Part shown: in pieces, positions 43,963 through 52,740 of the stretch
How the letters are laid out: each line of letters begins with the position of its first letter
How positions within the stretch are numbered: position 1 is the stretch's first letter
Source: Desulfitibacter alkalitolerans DSM 16504
GTDB lineage: Bacteria; Bacillota; DSM-16504; Desulfitibacterales; Desulfitibacteraceae
NCBI RefSeq assembly: GCF_000620305.1
Contig: NZ_KK211100.1
Coordinates: forward strand, 362,467-426,466
DNA: 64,000 nucleotides
Direction: 5' to 3'
Program-made: the position numbers and the translations under genes
Notes under the pieces: model-generated
The model's database searches: none
Seen by the model: the letters and a program-made list of their open reading frames with translations, nothing else
Told to the model about the DNA's origin: nothing

Positions 43963-45326
43963 AACTCCACCCCATCCCTGAAGCCGCTAAAAGGTTCAAA
44001 GATGCTTTCCGACAGATTTACACCAGTACCCTTTAGCTTATCAGCAAACTTGGGCCTGATACCTGTAGCTTTGTGCTGGCCCATGACCTTGCCTTCTCTC
44101 ATCATACCATCCTGTTTGTATATGAAAATATCCTGTAAAACAGGTATATCACCCTCTAACCCAAGGACTTCTGTAATATGTGTGATTTTTCTGCTCCCAT
44201 CCTTCATCCTGGACTGCTGTATTATCAGGTCAACAGCTGAGACAATCTGCTCTCTAATGGCCCGTATTGGCAAATCCATTCCGGCCATGAGCACCATTGT
44301 CTCAAGCCTTGCCAGCATATCCCTGGGAGTGTTGGCATGGGCTGTAGTTAGAGATCCGTCATGGCCTGTATTCATTGCCTGGAGCATATCCAGAGCCTCA
44401 CCGCTTCTAACCTCACCTACAACCACTCTGTTTGGTCTCATACGTAATGAGTTTCTTACAAGGTCACGAATGGTTATTGCTCCTGTACCCTCTATATTAG
44501 GAGGCCTGGTTTCTAAAGAGATGACATGTGGCTGGGAAAGCTGCAGCTCCGCAGCATCCTCAATGGTAACTATTCTCTCATCCTTCCCAATAAAGCTCGA
44601 AAGGCAGTTTAGGAGTGTAGTCTTGCCTGAGCCAGTACCCCCTGAAACTATAATGTTAAGCCTTGCCCTGACACATGCCTCTATAAACTTGGCCATCTCA
44701 GGGGTTAAGGTTCCAAACCTGATTAAATCTACAATTGTAAAGGGCTCCTTGGAAAACTTTCTAATGGTAATTGTGGGCCCAGTAAGGGCAAGGGGTGGAA
44801 TAATACAGTTAACCCTGGAGCCATCAGACAGCCTTGCATCAACCATGGGCATGCTTTCATCTATTCTTCTGCCAATTGGTGAGACAATTTTTTCTATTAT
44901 ATGCATCACATGATCGTTATCACGAAACCTCACATTGGTTAATTCAAGCTTGCCCCTTCGCTCAATATAAACATTATCTGGTCCATTAACCATTATTTCT
45001 GTAATGGTTTCATCCTCCATGAGTTTTGTTATAGGTCCTAGACCATTTATTTCATCAAGCATGTCCTTTATTAGCTGCTGCTTTTCTGCCCTGGGCAAAT
45101 ATACCTTCTGCTCATCAATTAGCTCACTTATTTTTTCTTGAATATCCTTATCTGTTTTTTCCTTATCAGTTTCTACTTTTCCAAACTCCTTAATAATTTT
45201 TAAATGGAGCTCCCTTTTTAATTCCTGGTAGGCTTCTCTCTCTGAAGGCCCAGTATTTATTATACTGCCAAAGTCTTTTCGTTTAGTTGCTGTTGGACTA
45301 TTCTCCAGCCTTTGCATCAAGGACAT
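43959..45326 (-). CDS. tadA: Tad secretion ATPase TadA/CpaF
   Basis: The hexameric ATPase that powers Flp pilus assembly. The 455-residue product has an N-terminal helical domain, the CpaF segment INGLGPITKLMEDETITEIM, Walker A (SGGTGSGKTTLLNCL), Asp box / Walker B region (RPNRVVVGEVRSGEALDML) and His box (TGHDGSLTTAHANTPRDMLA). Length and motifs are complete, so it should be active. It follows the tadZ gene by three bases. Confidence 0.96.
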   Translation of the reverse strand: MSLMQRLENSPTATKRKDFGSIINTGPSEREAYQELKRELHLKIIKEFGKVETDKEKTDKDIQEKISELIDEQKVYLPRAEKQQLIKDMLDEINGLGPITKLMEDETITEIMVNGPDNVYIERRGKLELTNVRFRDNDHVMHIIEKIVSPIGRRIDESMPMVDARLSDGSRVNCIIPPLALTGPTITIRKFSKEPFTIVDLIRFGTLTPEMAKFIEACVRARLNIIVSGGTGSGKTTLLNCLSSFIGKDERIVTIEDAAELQLSQPHVISLETRPPNIEGTGAITIRDLVRNSLRMRPNRVVVGEVRSGEALDMLQAMNTGHDGSLTTAHANTPRDMLARLETMVLMAGMDLPIRAIREQIVSAVDLIIQQSRMKDGSRKITHITEVLGLEGDIPVLQDIFIYKQDGMMREGKVMGQHKATGIRPKFADKLKGTGVNLSESIFEPFSGFRDGVEL

Positions 45327-45329
45327 ATG

Positions 45330-46535
45330 TTACACCCCTTGTATGGATAATATTCTATTTAACAGCCCTTTCTTTTGAGGAACCATTTTGGGCTTTTTCA
45401 AAACTGACCAGCTCAAAGCTTCTATTGACTGGGCTATCTTTGATGCAGGGTTACTGATCATGAAGGGAATACCCTTGTTTATGGAATCTACAACTAGCTT
45501 TTCTGAATGGGGAATTTCAAAATCCATATGCTTATCTAAGGTTCTTTCCACGTCCGGCACATTAAGCCCCCAGTCGCTGCTTGCCTTGTTTAAAACGAGC
45601 TTTACCTTGTCCAAATGCTGAAGGGATTCCAGTACCTCTAGTGACAACCTGGTATTTTTTATGGAAAGCAAATCCAGGGAGAGCATTAGATATACTGTCT
45701 GGGAAAAATCCATCACTGTAAGATTGAGATCGCTAAAGGAAGAAGCAGTATCAATGATTATGAAATCATAACCTTCCTTGAGGATTTTTAAAATGGTTTC
45801 AATATGGTCACCTGTAATTAGCTCTGAATACTCAGGCCTTGCAGGGGCTGGCAATATATCCACTTCTGAACCCGGGTGTTTCATCATGTAATTTTGAATC
45901 AGTTCTAAGTCAAACTCACCCTTTTCCTGTACCAGGTGACTAATGGTCCTCTTGGGCATCAAATTAAGCATTGCCGAAACATCACCAAACTGTACATCCA
46001 GATCCAGCAGGGCAACCTTTTTAGACGTTAATGTCTGCAGGCTAATGGCAAGATTTACAGCAAGGGTGGTCTTGCCTACTCCTCCCTTGGTGCTAAAGAC
46101 TGTGATAATCTTGGGGTCATTTTTTGTATAGGTTTGCTCAAGGAGGGTTTTATTCTTCTTGCGGTGTTCCATCCGCCATACCTTTTTTATTGCCTGTACA
46201 AGTTCCTCTTCAGTAAAAGGCTTTGTAATATAGTCCTTGGCACCTGCCCTCATGGCCTTTTTCATGTACTCCATTTCAGCCTGTACAGTCATCATAATTA
46301 CCGATATTTCCGGATAAAGGATGGTTAGCTGTTCAGTAGCCTCTAGACCATTAATATCCGGCATGTTTATATCCATAAGGACTATATCTGGCTGTCTGCT
46401 TTTTATTGTTTTCAGGGCTTCCTTTCCACTTGCAGCCTCACCTACTACCGTAATCTCATGGTCAAGAGACAGTAATCGCTTAACATTATCACGGGTTTCC
46501 TGGATATCATCAACTATCATTACTCTAATGGTCAT
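45330..46535 (-). CDS. TadZ/CpaE-like ParA ATPase with intact receiver domain
   Basis: TadZ/CpaE localises the Tad machine. The 401-residue product has an N-terminal receiver domain (VMIVDDIQETRDNVKRLL; phospho-acceptor Asp in IVLMDINMPDING; TKPFTEEEL with the conserved Lys) and a MinD/ParA-type ATPase with a deviant Walker A (STKGGVGKTTLAVNLA). In many TadZ proteins the receiver is degenerate; here all acidic and Lys residues look present, so phosphorylation control is possible. No kinase adjoins; the DegS-like kinase at 49288 is a candidate. Confidence 0.92.
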   Translation of the reverse strand: MTIRVMIVDDIQETRDNVKRLLSLDHEITVVGEAASGKEALKTIKSRQPDIVLMDINMPDINGLEATEQLTILYPEISVIMMTVQAEMEYMKKAMRAGAKDYITKPFTEEELVQAIKKVWRMEHRKKNKTLLEQTYTKNDPKIITVFSTKGGVGKTTLAVNLAISLQTLTSKKVALLDLDVQFGDVSAMLNLMPKRTISHLVQEKGEFDLELIQNYMMKHPGSEVDILPAPARPEYSELITGDHIETILKILKEGYDFIIIDTASSFSDLNLTVMDFSQTVYLMLSLDLLSIKNTRLSLEVLESLQHLDKVKLVLNKASSDWGLNVPDVERTLDKHMDFEIPHSEKLVVDSINKGIPFMISNPASKIAQSIEALSWSVLKKPKMVPQKKGLLNRILSIQGV

Positions 46536-46543
46536 ATTAATAC

Positions 46544-47239
46544 CTACCTTCCAAGTAATTCTTGCAGGTTTATATGGCCCTCGCCAACTCTTCCCTCTTC
46601 TCGAGGTGATCTGAGGAGCATTCTAATGTTACCTGCCTCTGAGGCTAACACAAGCTTGGGAGCATGGGCAGGATTTACCTGTAGGGTTATTGTCTGTTGT
46701 TCCCTGCCCTGATCCTGAATATTTCTTACCATCTGGGTTCCAAGTGCTAAAACTTCAATATTTTCCAAAACATAACTGGTCTGGGTGGTTTCATTAGTAT
46801 TTATTGTAACCAGAATGTCAACCCTGTCCCCTGGTAGGATTAAATAGTTTAGCGCAGAGACCTGATTAATACCCAGGGTCAGTGCCCTCATGCCCGGGGC
46901 AAGGGCATAGGCCAGGCCTTCCTCAGTAGAGAATTGATCCATGATATGGGTGCTTAGGATTCCCTCACCTTTGGTCAGGGGCACCTTGTTAATTTTACCT
47001 GCAGCCATATCCATCTGCAATGTGGAATTGGGATGGGCATATTCTGCGGGAATCTTTTTCATTACCAGAAGATCCTTAGTTAACACCGTATCCTGTGGTA
47101 TATTTACAGCGGCCACCACTACTTCAGTATATTCTGTTGTATCAAGCTCAGCTTTAATGTTTTCCAGATACAAATAAGCAACTGTTGCAGTGATAATACT
47201 GATTATAAGAGTTATTAGTAACAGCTTTTTGTTTATCAT
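46544..47239 (-). CDS. cpaB: Flp pilus assembly protein CpaB/RcpC
   Basis: The 231-residue product has an N-terminal membrane helix, an SAF domain (about 38-105: VVVAAVNIPQDTVLTKDLLV; TKGEGILSTHIM) and the RcpC domain (YALAPGMRALTLGINQVSALN; ILPGDRVDILVT). CpaB is thought to stabilise the pilus channel and to touch the cell wall. In a monoderm with no secretin gene it probably guides the pilus through peptidoglycan (inference). It lies between the TadE-like and TadZ-like genes. Confidence 0.92.
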   Translation of the reverse strand: MINKKLLLITLIISIITATVAYLYLENIKAELDTTEYTEVVVAAVNIPQDTVLTKDLLVMKKIPAEYAHPNSTLQMDMAAGKINKVPLTKGEGILSTHIMDQFSTEEGLAYALAPGMRALTLGINQVSALNYLILPGDRVDILVTINTNETTQTSYVLENIEVLALGTQMVRNIQDQGREQQTITLQVNPAHAPKLVLASEAGNIRMLLRSPREEGRVGEGHINLQELLGR

Positions 47240-47251
47240 TTGCCTTCCCCT

Positions 47252-47635
47252 TTATTCAACCCTCATGGTGGCATCACCAGATACCCATTGAGGATTCCCA
47301 AATATTTGTGATATTACCGGCATGTAAATCTGTACGGGGTAAGATACCTTTACCGTTAGCTGACTGCCCCTGGTAGGGTTTAGTGGGCTTACTTCAATTT
47401 GTATATTTTCCTCACTCAACACACCCGCAGAGTCTTTTACCCTGGCTATAATGCTGTTAGCATCATTGCCAACTGCACCAAGCCTGGCTCCCTCTCTAGC
47501 TGCATGGTTGACAGTAAGGTACGTAAAGAACACCCTGGAGGTTTCAACCACTCCCCCAAGGAGCAGCAGGAAAACTGGCAGAACTAAGGCTAATTCAACC
47601 AGGGCCTGTCCCCTTTTGTTTCTGATCCACTTCAT
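47252..47635 (-). CDS. TadE-like pseudopilin
   Basis: A 127-residue minor pilin: short basic leader ending RGQALVELALVLPVFLLLLG (the TadE signature with Glu at the +5-type position and one membrane helix), followed by VNHAAREGARLGAVG and a beta-rich extracytoplasmic tail. It is cleaved by the prepilin peptidase encoded just upstream. Only one TadE/TadF-like gene is present in this cluster, where two are common. Confidence 0.9.
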   Translation of the reverse strand: MKWIRNKRGQALVELALVLPVFLLLLGGVVETSRVFFTYLTVNHAAREGARLGAVGNDANSIIARVKDSAGVLSEENIQIEVSPLNPTRGSQLTVKVSYPVQIYMPVISQIFGNPQWVSGDATMRVE

Positions 47636-47653
47636 CTTTCATCACCTGACACT

Positions 47654-48193
47654 TTACCGAAATAGTAGTACAAGGATAGCTCCAACAAAGATGGCAATCC
47701 CATAGGGAAATGCATATTTCTCCTGCCCTTGAAATGTGTTATTTTCATTCACCTGTCTCCTAAAAACAGGTTCTGCTATGAACAAATACAGGTTGGCTGT
47801 TAATCTGCCAAGGACCTCTCTCCACATGCCCCTTTTGATAATAAGGGCTACAGCTATTACACCCCCTGTTAAAAAGGTTGCCAGCAGGGCCTCAAAGGCG
47901 AAGGTAAATCCCATTAAAGCACCTACAGTCATAAGAAGCTTAACATCCCCTGCACCTATCCCCCCCATGATAAAGGGCAGTATCAGTACTGCCAGAACTA
48001 TGCCAATACCCTTAAGTGAGTCCACTAACCCTTCTACACCGTATAGGGTGCTGTTTAAGACTAACCCTATTACCAGGGCCGGGAAGGTTATTAAGTTGTA
48101 GATTTTCCTCTGTCTTATGTCTGTTATCAGGCAAAGGCTAAGAACAATTATAAGTATTGCATTTGTTATATTTGTTATATATGGGGCTTCCAT
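47654..48193 (-). CDS. Prepilin peptidase CpaA/TadV (A24 family)
   Basis: An aspartic membrane protease that removes the leader from Flp and TadE-type pilins. The 179-residue product has about five or six membrane helices, the first catalytic Asp in LITDIRQRKIYN and the second in the GxGD motif GAGDVKLLMTVG. It lacks the N-terminal methylase domain, as usual for TadV. It may also process the lone pilin at 32822. Confidence 0.92.
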   Translation of the reverse strand: MEAPYITNITNAILIIVLSLCLITDIRQRKIYNLITFPALVIGLVLNSTLYGVEGLVDSLKGIGIVLAVLILPFIMGGIGAGDVKLLMTVGALMGFTFAFEALLATFLTGGVIAVALIIKRGMWREVLGRLTANLYLFIAEPVFRRQVNENNTFQGQEKYAFPYGIAIFVGAILVLLFR

Positions 48194-48240
48194 AATAACC
48201 TTCCTTTCTTAGGGCCGTTTGTGTCCAAAATAGTTTCTTA

Positions 48241-48265
48241 AAAAGAAACCCTACTTTAGTAGGGG
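48241..48265 (-). terminator. Attenuating terminator between pilin and prepilin peptidase genes
   Basis: Minus strand: CCCTAC-TAAA-GTAGGG followed by TTTCTTTT. It lies after the pilin stop and inside the presumed operon, so it may let the pilin be made in excess over the machinery. Confidence 0.7.
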
Positions 48266-48336
48266 GTTTTGTTGGGTGGGGGATTATAGTCGGTTTAATT
48301 AAAAAAAATACTTTTTTAGAATAGCTAACTATTAAT

Positions 48337-48513
48337 TTAGCTTCCTCCGGCAGGTAATTGATCAACTATTGCTTGGAAGACATCTCTAATCTGTGTACCC
48401 ATGGTAGCCAAAAGACCTACAACCACTACTGCAATTAGCCCTAAAATCAAGCCATACTCAGTTAGACCCTGTCCATCTTCTTCCTTCCAGAACTTCTTCA
48501 CTAGATTTAACAT
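48337..48513 (-). CDS. flp: Flp major pilin
   Basis: A 58-residue pilin: leader MLNLVKKFWKEEDGQG, then LTEYGLILGLIAVVVVGLLA, with the Gly at the cleavage region, the Glu and Tyr of the Flp motif and a single helix, ending AIVDQLPAGGS. AAGGAGG precedes the ATG. It is the first gene of the Tad operon and is followed by an attenuator hairpin. Confidence 0.93.
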   Translation of the reverse strand: MLNLVKKFWKEEDGQGLTEYGLILGLIAVVVVGLLATMGTQIRDVFQAIVDQLPAGGS

Positions 48514-48633
48514 TATATATATACCTCCTTAAAATTTTCTTAACCATATTCTACATGGGAATCAAAAAAATGAGTATCCGGCAAGGTACCCATTTTCCTG
48601 TAAATGTAAGTCCTAAAATTAAAGACTATAGTC

Positions 48634-49281
48634 CTATATTAGCTTTTCCTTTATGGCCCAGATTGCCACTTGGACCCTGTCTCTTAAATCAAGCTTTCGA
48701 AGTATATTTGTTATATGATTTTTGACAGTTTTTTCACTAATATACAGGGCTGATGCAATTTCCTTGTTGCTCAAGCCTTTGGCCATAAGCTTGACCAGTT
48801 CTAGTTCTCTATCAGTTAATTCGTTGCCTTTAAAATCTCTGTTCTGCCTGCTTGCCAGGGTTGTGTAGCTATTTAGGACCTTGGCAGCTATCTGGGGATG
48901 TATGAAGGATTGACCCTTTTGTACATTTTTAATGGCATCTATTAATCTTTCAGTTTCCACATCCTTCAAAAAATAACCCTTGGCACCCGCTTTGAGGATT
49001 TGTAAAATTCTATCCTCTTCCTCACATACAGTAAGGGCTATTACTTCTGTGCCTGGAAGCATGTCCCGAATCCTCATACATGCCTCTATGCCATCTATTC
49101 CTGGCATGTTAATATCCATTACAACCACATCTGGTTTAACATCTTTAGCAATTTCAATAGCCTGGTCTCCGTCATTTGCCTTCCCTACAACCTGTATTGC
49201 ATCATCAAAGGAAAGAATTTTCTCCAAGCCTTCAGTTATTAATGGATGATCATCAACCAGCAAAACCTTTATAGTTTTCAA
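48634..49281 (-). CDS. NarL/DegU-type response regulator
   Basis: A 215-residue two-component regulator: receiver (VLLVDDHPLITEGLEKIL; Asp in VVVMDINMPGIDG; KAGAKGYFLKDVE) and a LuxR-type helix-turn-helix (LTDRELELVKLMAKGLSNKEIASALYISEKTVKNHI, read as the C-terminal 60 residues). It is encoded six bases after its partner kinase and directly upstream of the Tad operon, which it may control (inference). Confidence 0.93.
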   Translation of the reverse strand: MKTIKVLLVDDHPLITEGLEKILSFDDAIQVVGKANDGDQAIEIAKDVKPDVVVMDINMPGIDGIEACMRIRDMLPGTEVIALTVCEEEDRILQILKAGAKGYFLKDVETERLIDAIKNVQKGQSFIHPQIAAKVLNSYTTLASRQNRDFKGNELTDRELELVKLMAKGLSNKEIASALYISEKTVKNHITNILRKLDLRDRVQVAIWAIKEKLI

Positions 49282-49287
49282 TGAATA

Positions 49288-50418
49288 TCACCTCTCCTTC
49301 AACGGAATAACAGCTGAAATCCTAGTTCCACTATTTGGCGAGGAAACTATTTTTACATCCCCTCCAAGGAGTCTAGCCCATTCTCTCATTCCCTTTAATC
49401 CAAATCTATTTGATTGCAGACCTTCTTCAACATTGAAACCAACACCGTCATCTGATATTACTGCATTAATTTTAAGGGGAGCCCTTTCCATATTAACTCT
49501 TACCATGGATGCCTTTGAATGTTTCTTAACATTATTTATACATTCCTGAATAATTCTAAAGATTGCCACTTCTATTTCTGGTGCATAAATCTGCTCATTT
49601 CCAGAAAACTGAAAATCAACTTGAATACCATTCTTATCCTGGAAGTCCATGAGGAAACGTTTTAGTGCAGATATTAATCCAAGATCATCTAGATCCATGG
49701 GCCTTAAGTCAAAGAGTATTTTACGAATTTCTTCAAGGGTCTTTCGAGCAAAGCTTTTTAATTGTGACAGTTCTTCTGGAAGAACCTCCGGCCTCTTCTC
49801 CAAAATCTTTTCACAAAACTCTATCCGCAGCACTATATTTGCCAGGGACTGGGCGGGACCATCATGGATTCCCCTTGCTACCCGTCTTCTTTCTTCCTCT
49901 TGAGCCTTAATAACAGCAAGTCCTAATTCCTGCCAGTCTTGAATCTTACCAATTTCCTCCTGGATGGATTTTAAGTTGGAGCTTAGAAACTTCATTGCCA
50001 CCCCAACCTGGGAAACAAGGGACTCGGCCTTCTCAACTGTTTGCTTCATTCTTTTATACTGCTGCTCAAGCTCGAATCTTTTTAGTTTGAAATGTTCTTC
50101 TTTTTCTCTTAGCAAGGCCAGCTGCACCTGTATGTCCTTGGCTGTTTCATAAGCAGACCTTATATCACTTTCTCCGAACTTATGAAAGTTCTTACTAACC
50201 TCGGCAAGCCTTAATCTGGCCTTTTTTTCTTTTTTTTCCCACCAGTCAACTTGTTCAACAATTTCAAGGGTGTCATTTTTTATTTTGAGCATGGCCGCCT
50301 CTGCCCTAACGCACTCCTGTCTAGCTTCTTCAGCTATTTCATAAAGCTGGTTCTTGCCTGTTTCTATCCTTGAAATAACATCCTTGAGAATCTTATCTAT
50401 TATTCCAGACTCAATCAT
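49288..50418 (-). CDS. DegS-like cytoplasmic histidine kinase
   Basis: A NarX/DegS-family kinase with no membrane segment. Residues 1-170 are a long coiled coil of the DegS sensor type; the HisKA_3 motif ARGIHDGPAQSLANIVLR carries the phospho-His; the HATPase has CINNVKKHSKASMVRV and ISDDGVGFNVEEG with RFGLKGMREWARLLGG. ATG 50418 is chosen over GTG 50427 because GGGAGTGAGG fits it; 376 residues. It is paired with the regulator gene that follows. Confidence 0.92.
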   Translation of the reverse strand: MIESGIIDKILKDVISRIETGKNQLYEIAEEARQECVRAEAAMLKIKNDTLEIVEQVDWWEKKEKKARLRLAEVSKNFHKFGESDIRSAYETAKDIQVQLALLREKEEHFKLKRFELEQQYKRMKQTVEKAESLVSQVGVAMKFLSSNLKSIQEEIGKIQDWQELGLAVIKAQEEERRRVARGIHDGPAQSLANIVLRIEFCEKILEKRPEVLPEELSQLKSFARKTLEEIRKILFDLRPMDLDDLGLISALKRFLMDFQDKNGIQVDFQFSGNEQIYAPEIEVAIFRIIQECINNVKKHSKASMVRVNMERAPLKINAVISDDGVGFNVEEGLQSNRFGLKGMREWARLLGGDVKIVSSPNSGTRISAVIPLKER

Positions 50419-50439
50419 TAGCCTCACTCCCGAAATCTA

Positions 50440-50838
50440 CTACTGACTGTCAAGTGCCATATTGGCTAGTTTATCTGCTTCCTTGTTCTGTTCTCTGGGA
50501 ATGTGAATTGCTGCAAAATTTTTAAAGTTCCTGGTTAATGCTTTTACATTCTCGTATAGGGGTTTTAAGCCTTCATTTTTTACTCTATATTCTCCTGAAA
50601 GCTGTTTTACAAGGAGCTGACTATCAGCATATAGCTTTACCCCGGAAGCCCCTAGACCTACTGCTAACTCCAACCCCCTAATTACAGCCTTATACTCTGC
50701 AACATTATTTGTAGTTACACCAATATATTCGTTATCTTTCTTTAAAATTTGACCATCTAAATCATAAATTATCACACCAACTGCTGCTTTACCAGGGTTA
50801 CCCCTGGATGCACCATCTGTATAGATTTTTATTTCCAT
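50440..50838 (-). CDS. RNase HI-family protein
   Basis: A short RNase H fold enzyme that would cleave RNA in RNA-DNA hybrids. Active-site residues are visible: Asp in IKIYTDGASRGNPG, Glu in NNVAEYKAVIRGLELAV, Asp in LYADSQLLVKQLSG and the last Asp/Glu region NKEADKLANMAL. ATG 50838 follows GGGTGG; the longer frame to 50859 overlaps the upstream gene. 132 residues; no N-terminal hybrid-binding domain. Confidence 0.92.
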   Translation of the reverse strand: MEIKIYTDGASRGNPGKAAVGVIIYDLDGQILKKDNEYIGVTTNNVAEYKAVIRGLELAVGLGASGVKLYADSQLLVKQLSGEYRVKNEGLKPLYENVKALTRNFKNFAAIHIPREQNKEADKLANMALDSQ

Positions 50839-50855
50839 TATTCCACCCCAACACA

Positions 50856-51566
50856 TCACAAATTAATAACTAATATTCTACCACAGTTTTCACAAATCAC
50901 CAACTTATTTCCAGTCTTGACTTCCCCCAAATCAACCTTAGAGATATCAATGTTGCAGCCCCCACATTTACCCCCTTTTACAAGGGCCAGCACATTGTTG
51001 CCAAGCTTTTTTGCATGTTTTAAATAGATTTCCAACAGACTATTATCTATTTCTTTTTCCATTTCCTTTATTTGTTTAGCTAATTCATTAAGATTAACCT
51101 TATCTATCTCCTTGCTTTGCTTGTATTTATTGATCTCATCTTGATAAGGTCTATATTCTTTCATCAGCTCTTGCTTTTTGTCCTCTAATTCCCTTTGTAT
51201 TGAAGAAAACTCTTCATTTTCCCTAAGATATGTCTCTTCCGTATGTTTTTTATGACCACCTAGCTCATCCAGCTTTTTTTGCATTGATAACAGTTCCTTT
51301 GGATTTAGAACATTTCCCTCATAAAGCTGTTTTTCCAAGTCCTTTTCCTTTGCTTCAATATCTTTTATTAAAGCATTTATTTTTTTTACAAGCTTATTCT
51401 TTTCATCCATTAAACCTTTCAGTTCTTCTTTTTCTCTATTAATTTGTTCGATCCTTCCTTTCCACTCAAGCAGTTCTTCTTTTTTGGCAGTAGAGTTAAC
51501 CTTTTCTTTTAGTTTAAAATATTCACCTCGTAGGTTTTGATATTCGTAAAGTTTTTTCATATTCAC
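50856..51566 (-). CDS. Coiled-coil protein with C4-type zinc ribbon
   Basis: The product is a long antiparallel coiled coil (about 1-190) with a C-terminal zinc ribbon CGGCNIDISKVDLGEV...VICENCGRIL. This architecture matches the zinc ribbon (DUF164-like) family commonly found next to Nif3 and RNase H genes in clostridia; the role is unknown. The longest frame starts at 51644, but GGAGGTG fits the GTG at 51566 (236 residues), with ATG 51560 as an alternative. Confidence 0.88.
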   Translation of the reverse strand: MNMKKLYEYQNLRGEYFKLKEKVNSTAKKEELLEWKGRIEQINREKEELKGLMDEKNKLVKKINALIKDIEAKEKDLEKQLYEGNVLNPKELLSMQKKLDELGGHKKHTEETYLRENEEFSSIQRELEDKKQELMKEYRPYQDEINKYKQSKEIDKVNLNELAKQIKEMEKEIDNSLLEIYLKHAKKLGNNVLALVKGGKCGGCNIDISKVDLGEVKTGNKLVICENCGRILVINL

Positions 51567-51621
51567 TAAAAGCACCTCCATAGGATAATAAATAACTAAA
51601 AGGATAGGGAAAACCCCTATC

Positions 51622-52740
51622 CTATATATAAGTCCATGGTTCATTATTTACTTTTGACACAATAACTTCCACATTGGCTTTTTGGTTCTGAAGCTCATTA
51701 TCCAGATTGGAAGCAAAAATGGGTACTATCAACCTTTCAGTGATACCATGACCTGCATCAATAACACAAACACCCAGATTTTCCGCCTCCTGTGCCTGAT
51801 GATAGCTTACATCTCCAGTTACAAATACCTGAGCACCTTTAATGGCAGCATTGTTTATTATAGTGCCACCAGAACCGCCACATACTCCAACTTTTTCAAT
51901 CTTTTCCGGAAGTGAACCGGCTATCTTTAATACTGGGGCTTGTAAGCACTCCTTTAACATCTTTAAAAATTCATTTTTTGAAAGAGGATTAGTATAAATT
52001 CCAATTAAACCCAGGCCGTATTCCTCACCAGAATTGGCAAGTGGATAAAGATCATATGCTACCTCTTCGTAGGGATGTGCCTTTATTACTGCTTTTAGCA
52101 CTTTATTCAGCAGTTTTTCAGGAACAATAGTCTCCAGGCGCATTTCCTCCACTTCCTCTATTTCTCCAGTCCTGCCTACATATGGACTGCTGCCCTCAAG
52201 TGGCTTAAAAGATCCTATTCCAGTTGTTCCAAAGGAGCAATGTGAATAATTCCCTATCCACCCTGCACCGGCATTGCCCATGGATAGTTTAACCTGTTCC
52301 ACATGGGACATTGGCACAAAAACTACAAATTTAAAAAGCTTTTCAATACTCTCTACCTTTAAAATTTCTCCATGCCCTAAACCCAGCTTTTCAAAGAGCG
52401 CTTGATTAACTCCACCCCTACACAAGTCTAGATTGGTGTGGGCAGCATAGACGCTGATCTCATTTTGTATGAGTTTCTTTAAAACTGCCCCCATGGGATT
52501 GTCCCAAAGTATATTCTTTATAGGTTTGAATATTAATGGGTGATGGGAAATAATCATTCCTGCTCTAAGCTCAATAGCCTCATCCACTACCTGTTCGTTG
52601 ACATCAAGGGAAACCAATATTTTATCTGTTTCTCCTTTGGGATTCCCCACTAAAAGACCAACGTTATCCCAGTCATAGGCTAGTTTTTTTGGGGCTATCT
52701 TTTCAATTGTCTGGACAATAGTGGCAACCTTTACAGACAC
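51622..52740 (-). CDS. Nif3-like dinuclear metal centre protein
   Basis: A Nif3/GTP cyclohydrolase I type 2 family hexamer with an inserted PII-like domain. The 372-residue product has AYDWDNVGLLVGNP, the metal ligands in IISHHPLIFKPI and HTNLD, the insert (about 130-240, LFKFVVFVPMSHVEQV) and the C-terminal GGSGGTIINNA, FVTGDVSYHQAQEAENLG and VIDAGHGITE. The physiological reaction is not settled. It overlaps the trmK end by 10 bases. Confidence 0.93.
   Translation of the reverse strand: MSVKVATIVQTIEKIAPKKLAYDWDNVGLLVGNPKGETDKILVSLDVNEQVVDEAIELRAGMIISHHPLIFKPIKNILWDNPMGAVLKKLIQNEISVYAAHTNLDLCRGGVNQALFEKLGLGHGEILKVESIEKLFKFVVFVPMSHVEQVKLSMGNAGAGWIGNYSHCSFGTTGIGSFKPLEGSSPYVGRTGEIEEVEEMRLETIVPEKLLNKVLKAVIKAHPYEEVAYDLYPLANSGEEYGLGLIGIYTNPLSKNEFLKMLKECLQAPVLKIAGSLPEKIEKVGVCGGSGGTIINNAAIKGAQVFVTGDVSYHQAQEAENLGVCVIDAGHGITERLIVPIFASNLDNELQNQKANVEVIVSKVNNEPWTYI

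Noticed and set aside
43954-44913. Long plus-strand open frame opposite tadA (319 codons)
   Set aside because: It is antisense to a conserved ATPase, has Ser/Leu-biased composition and no ribosome binding site; it is a shadow.
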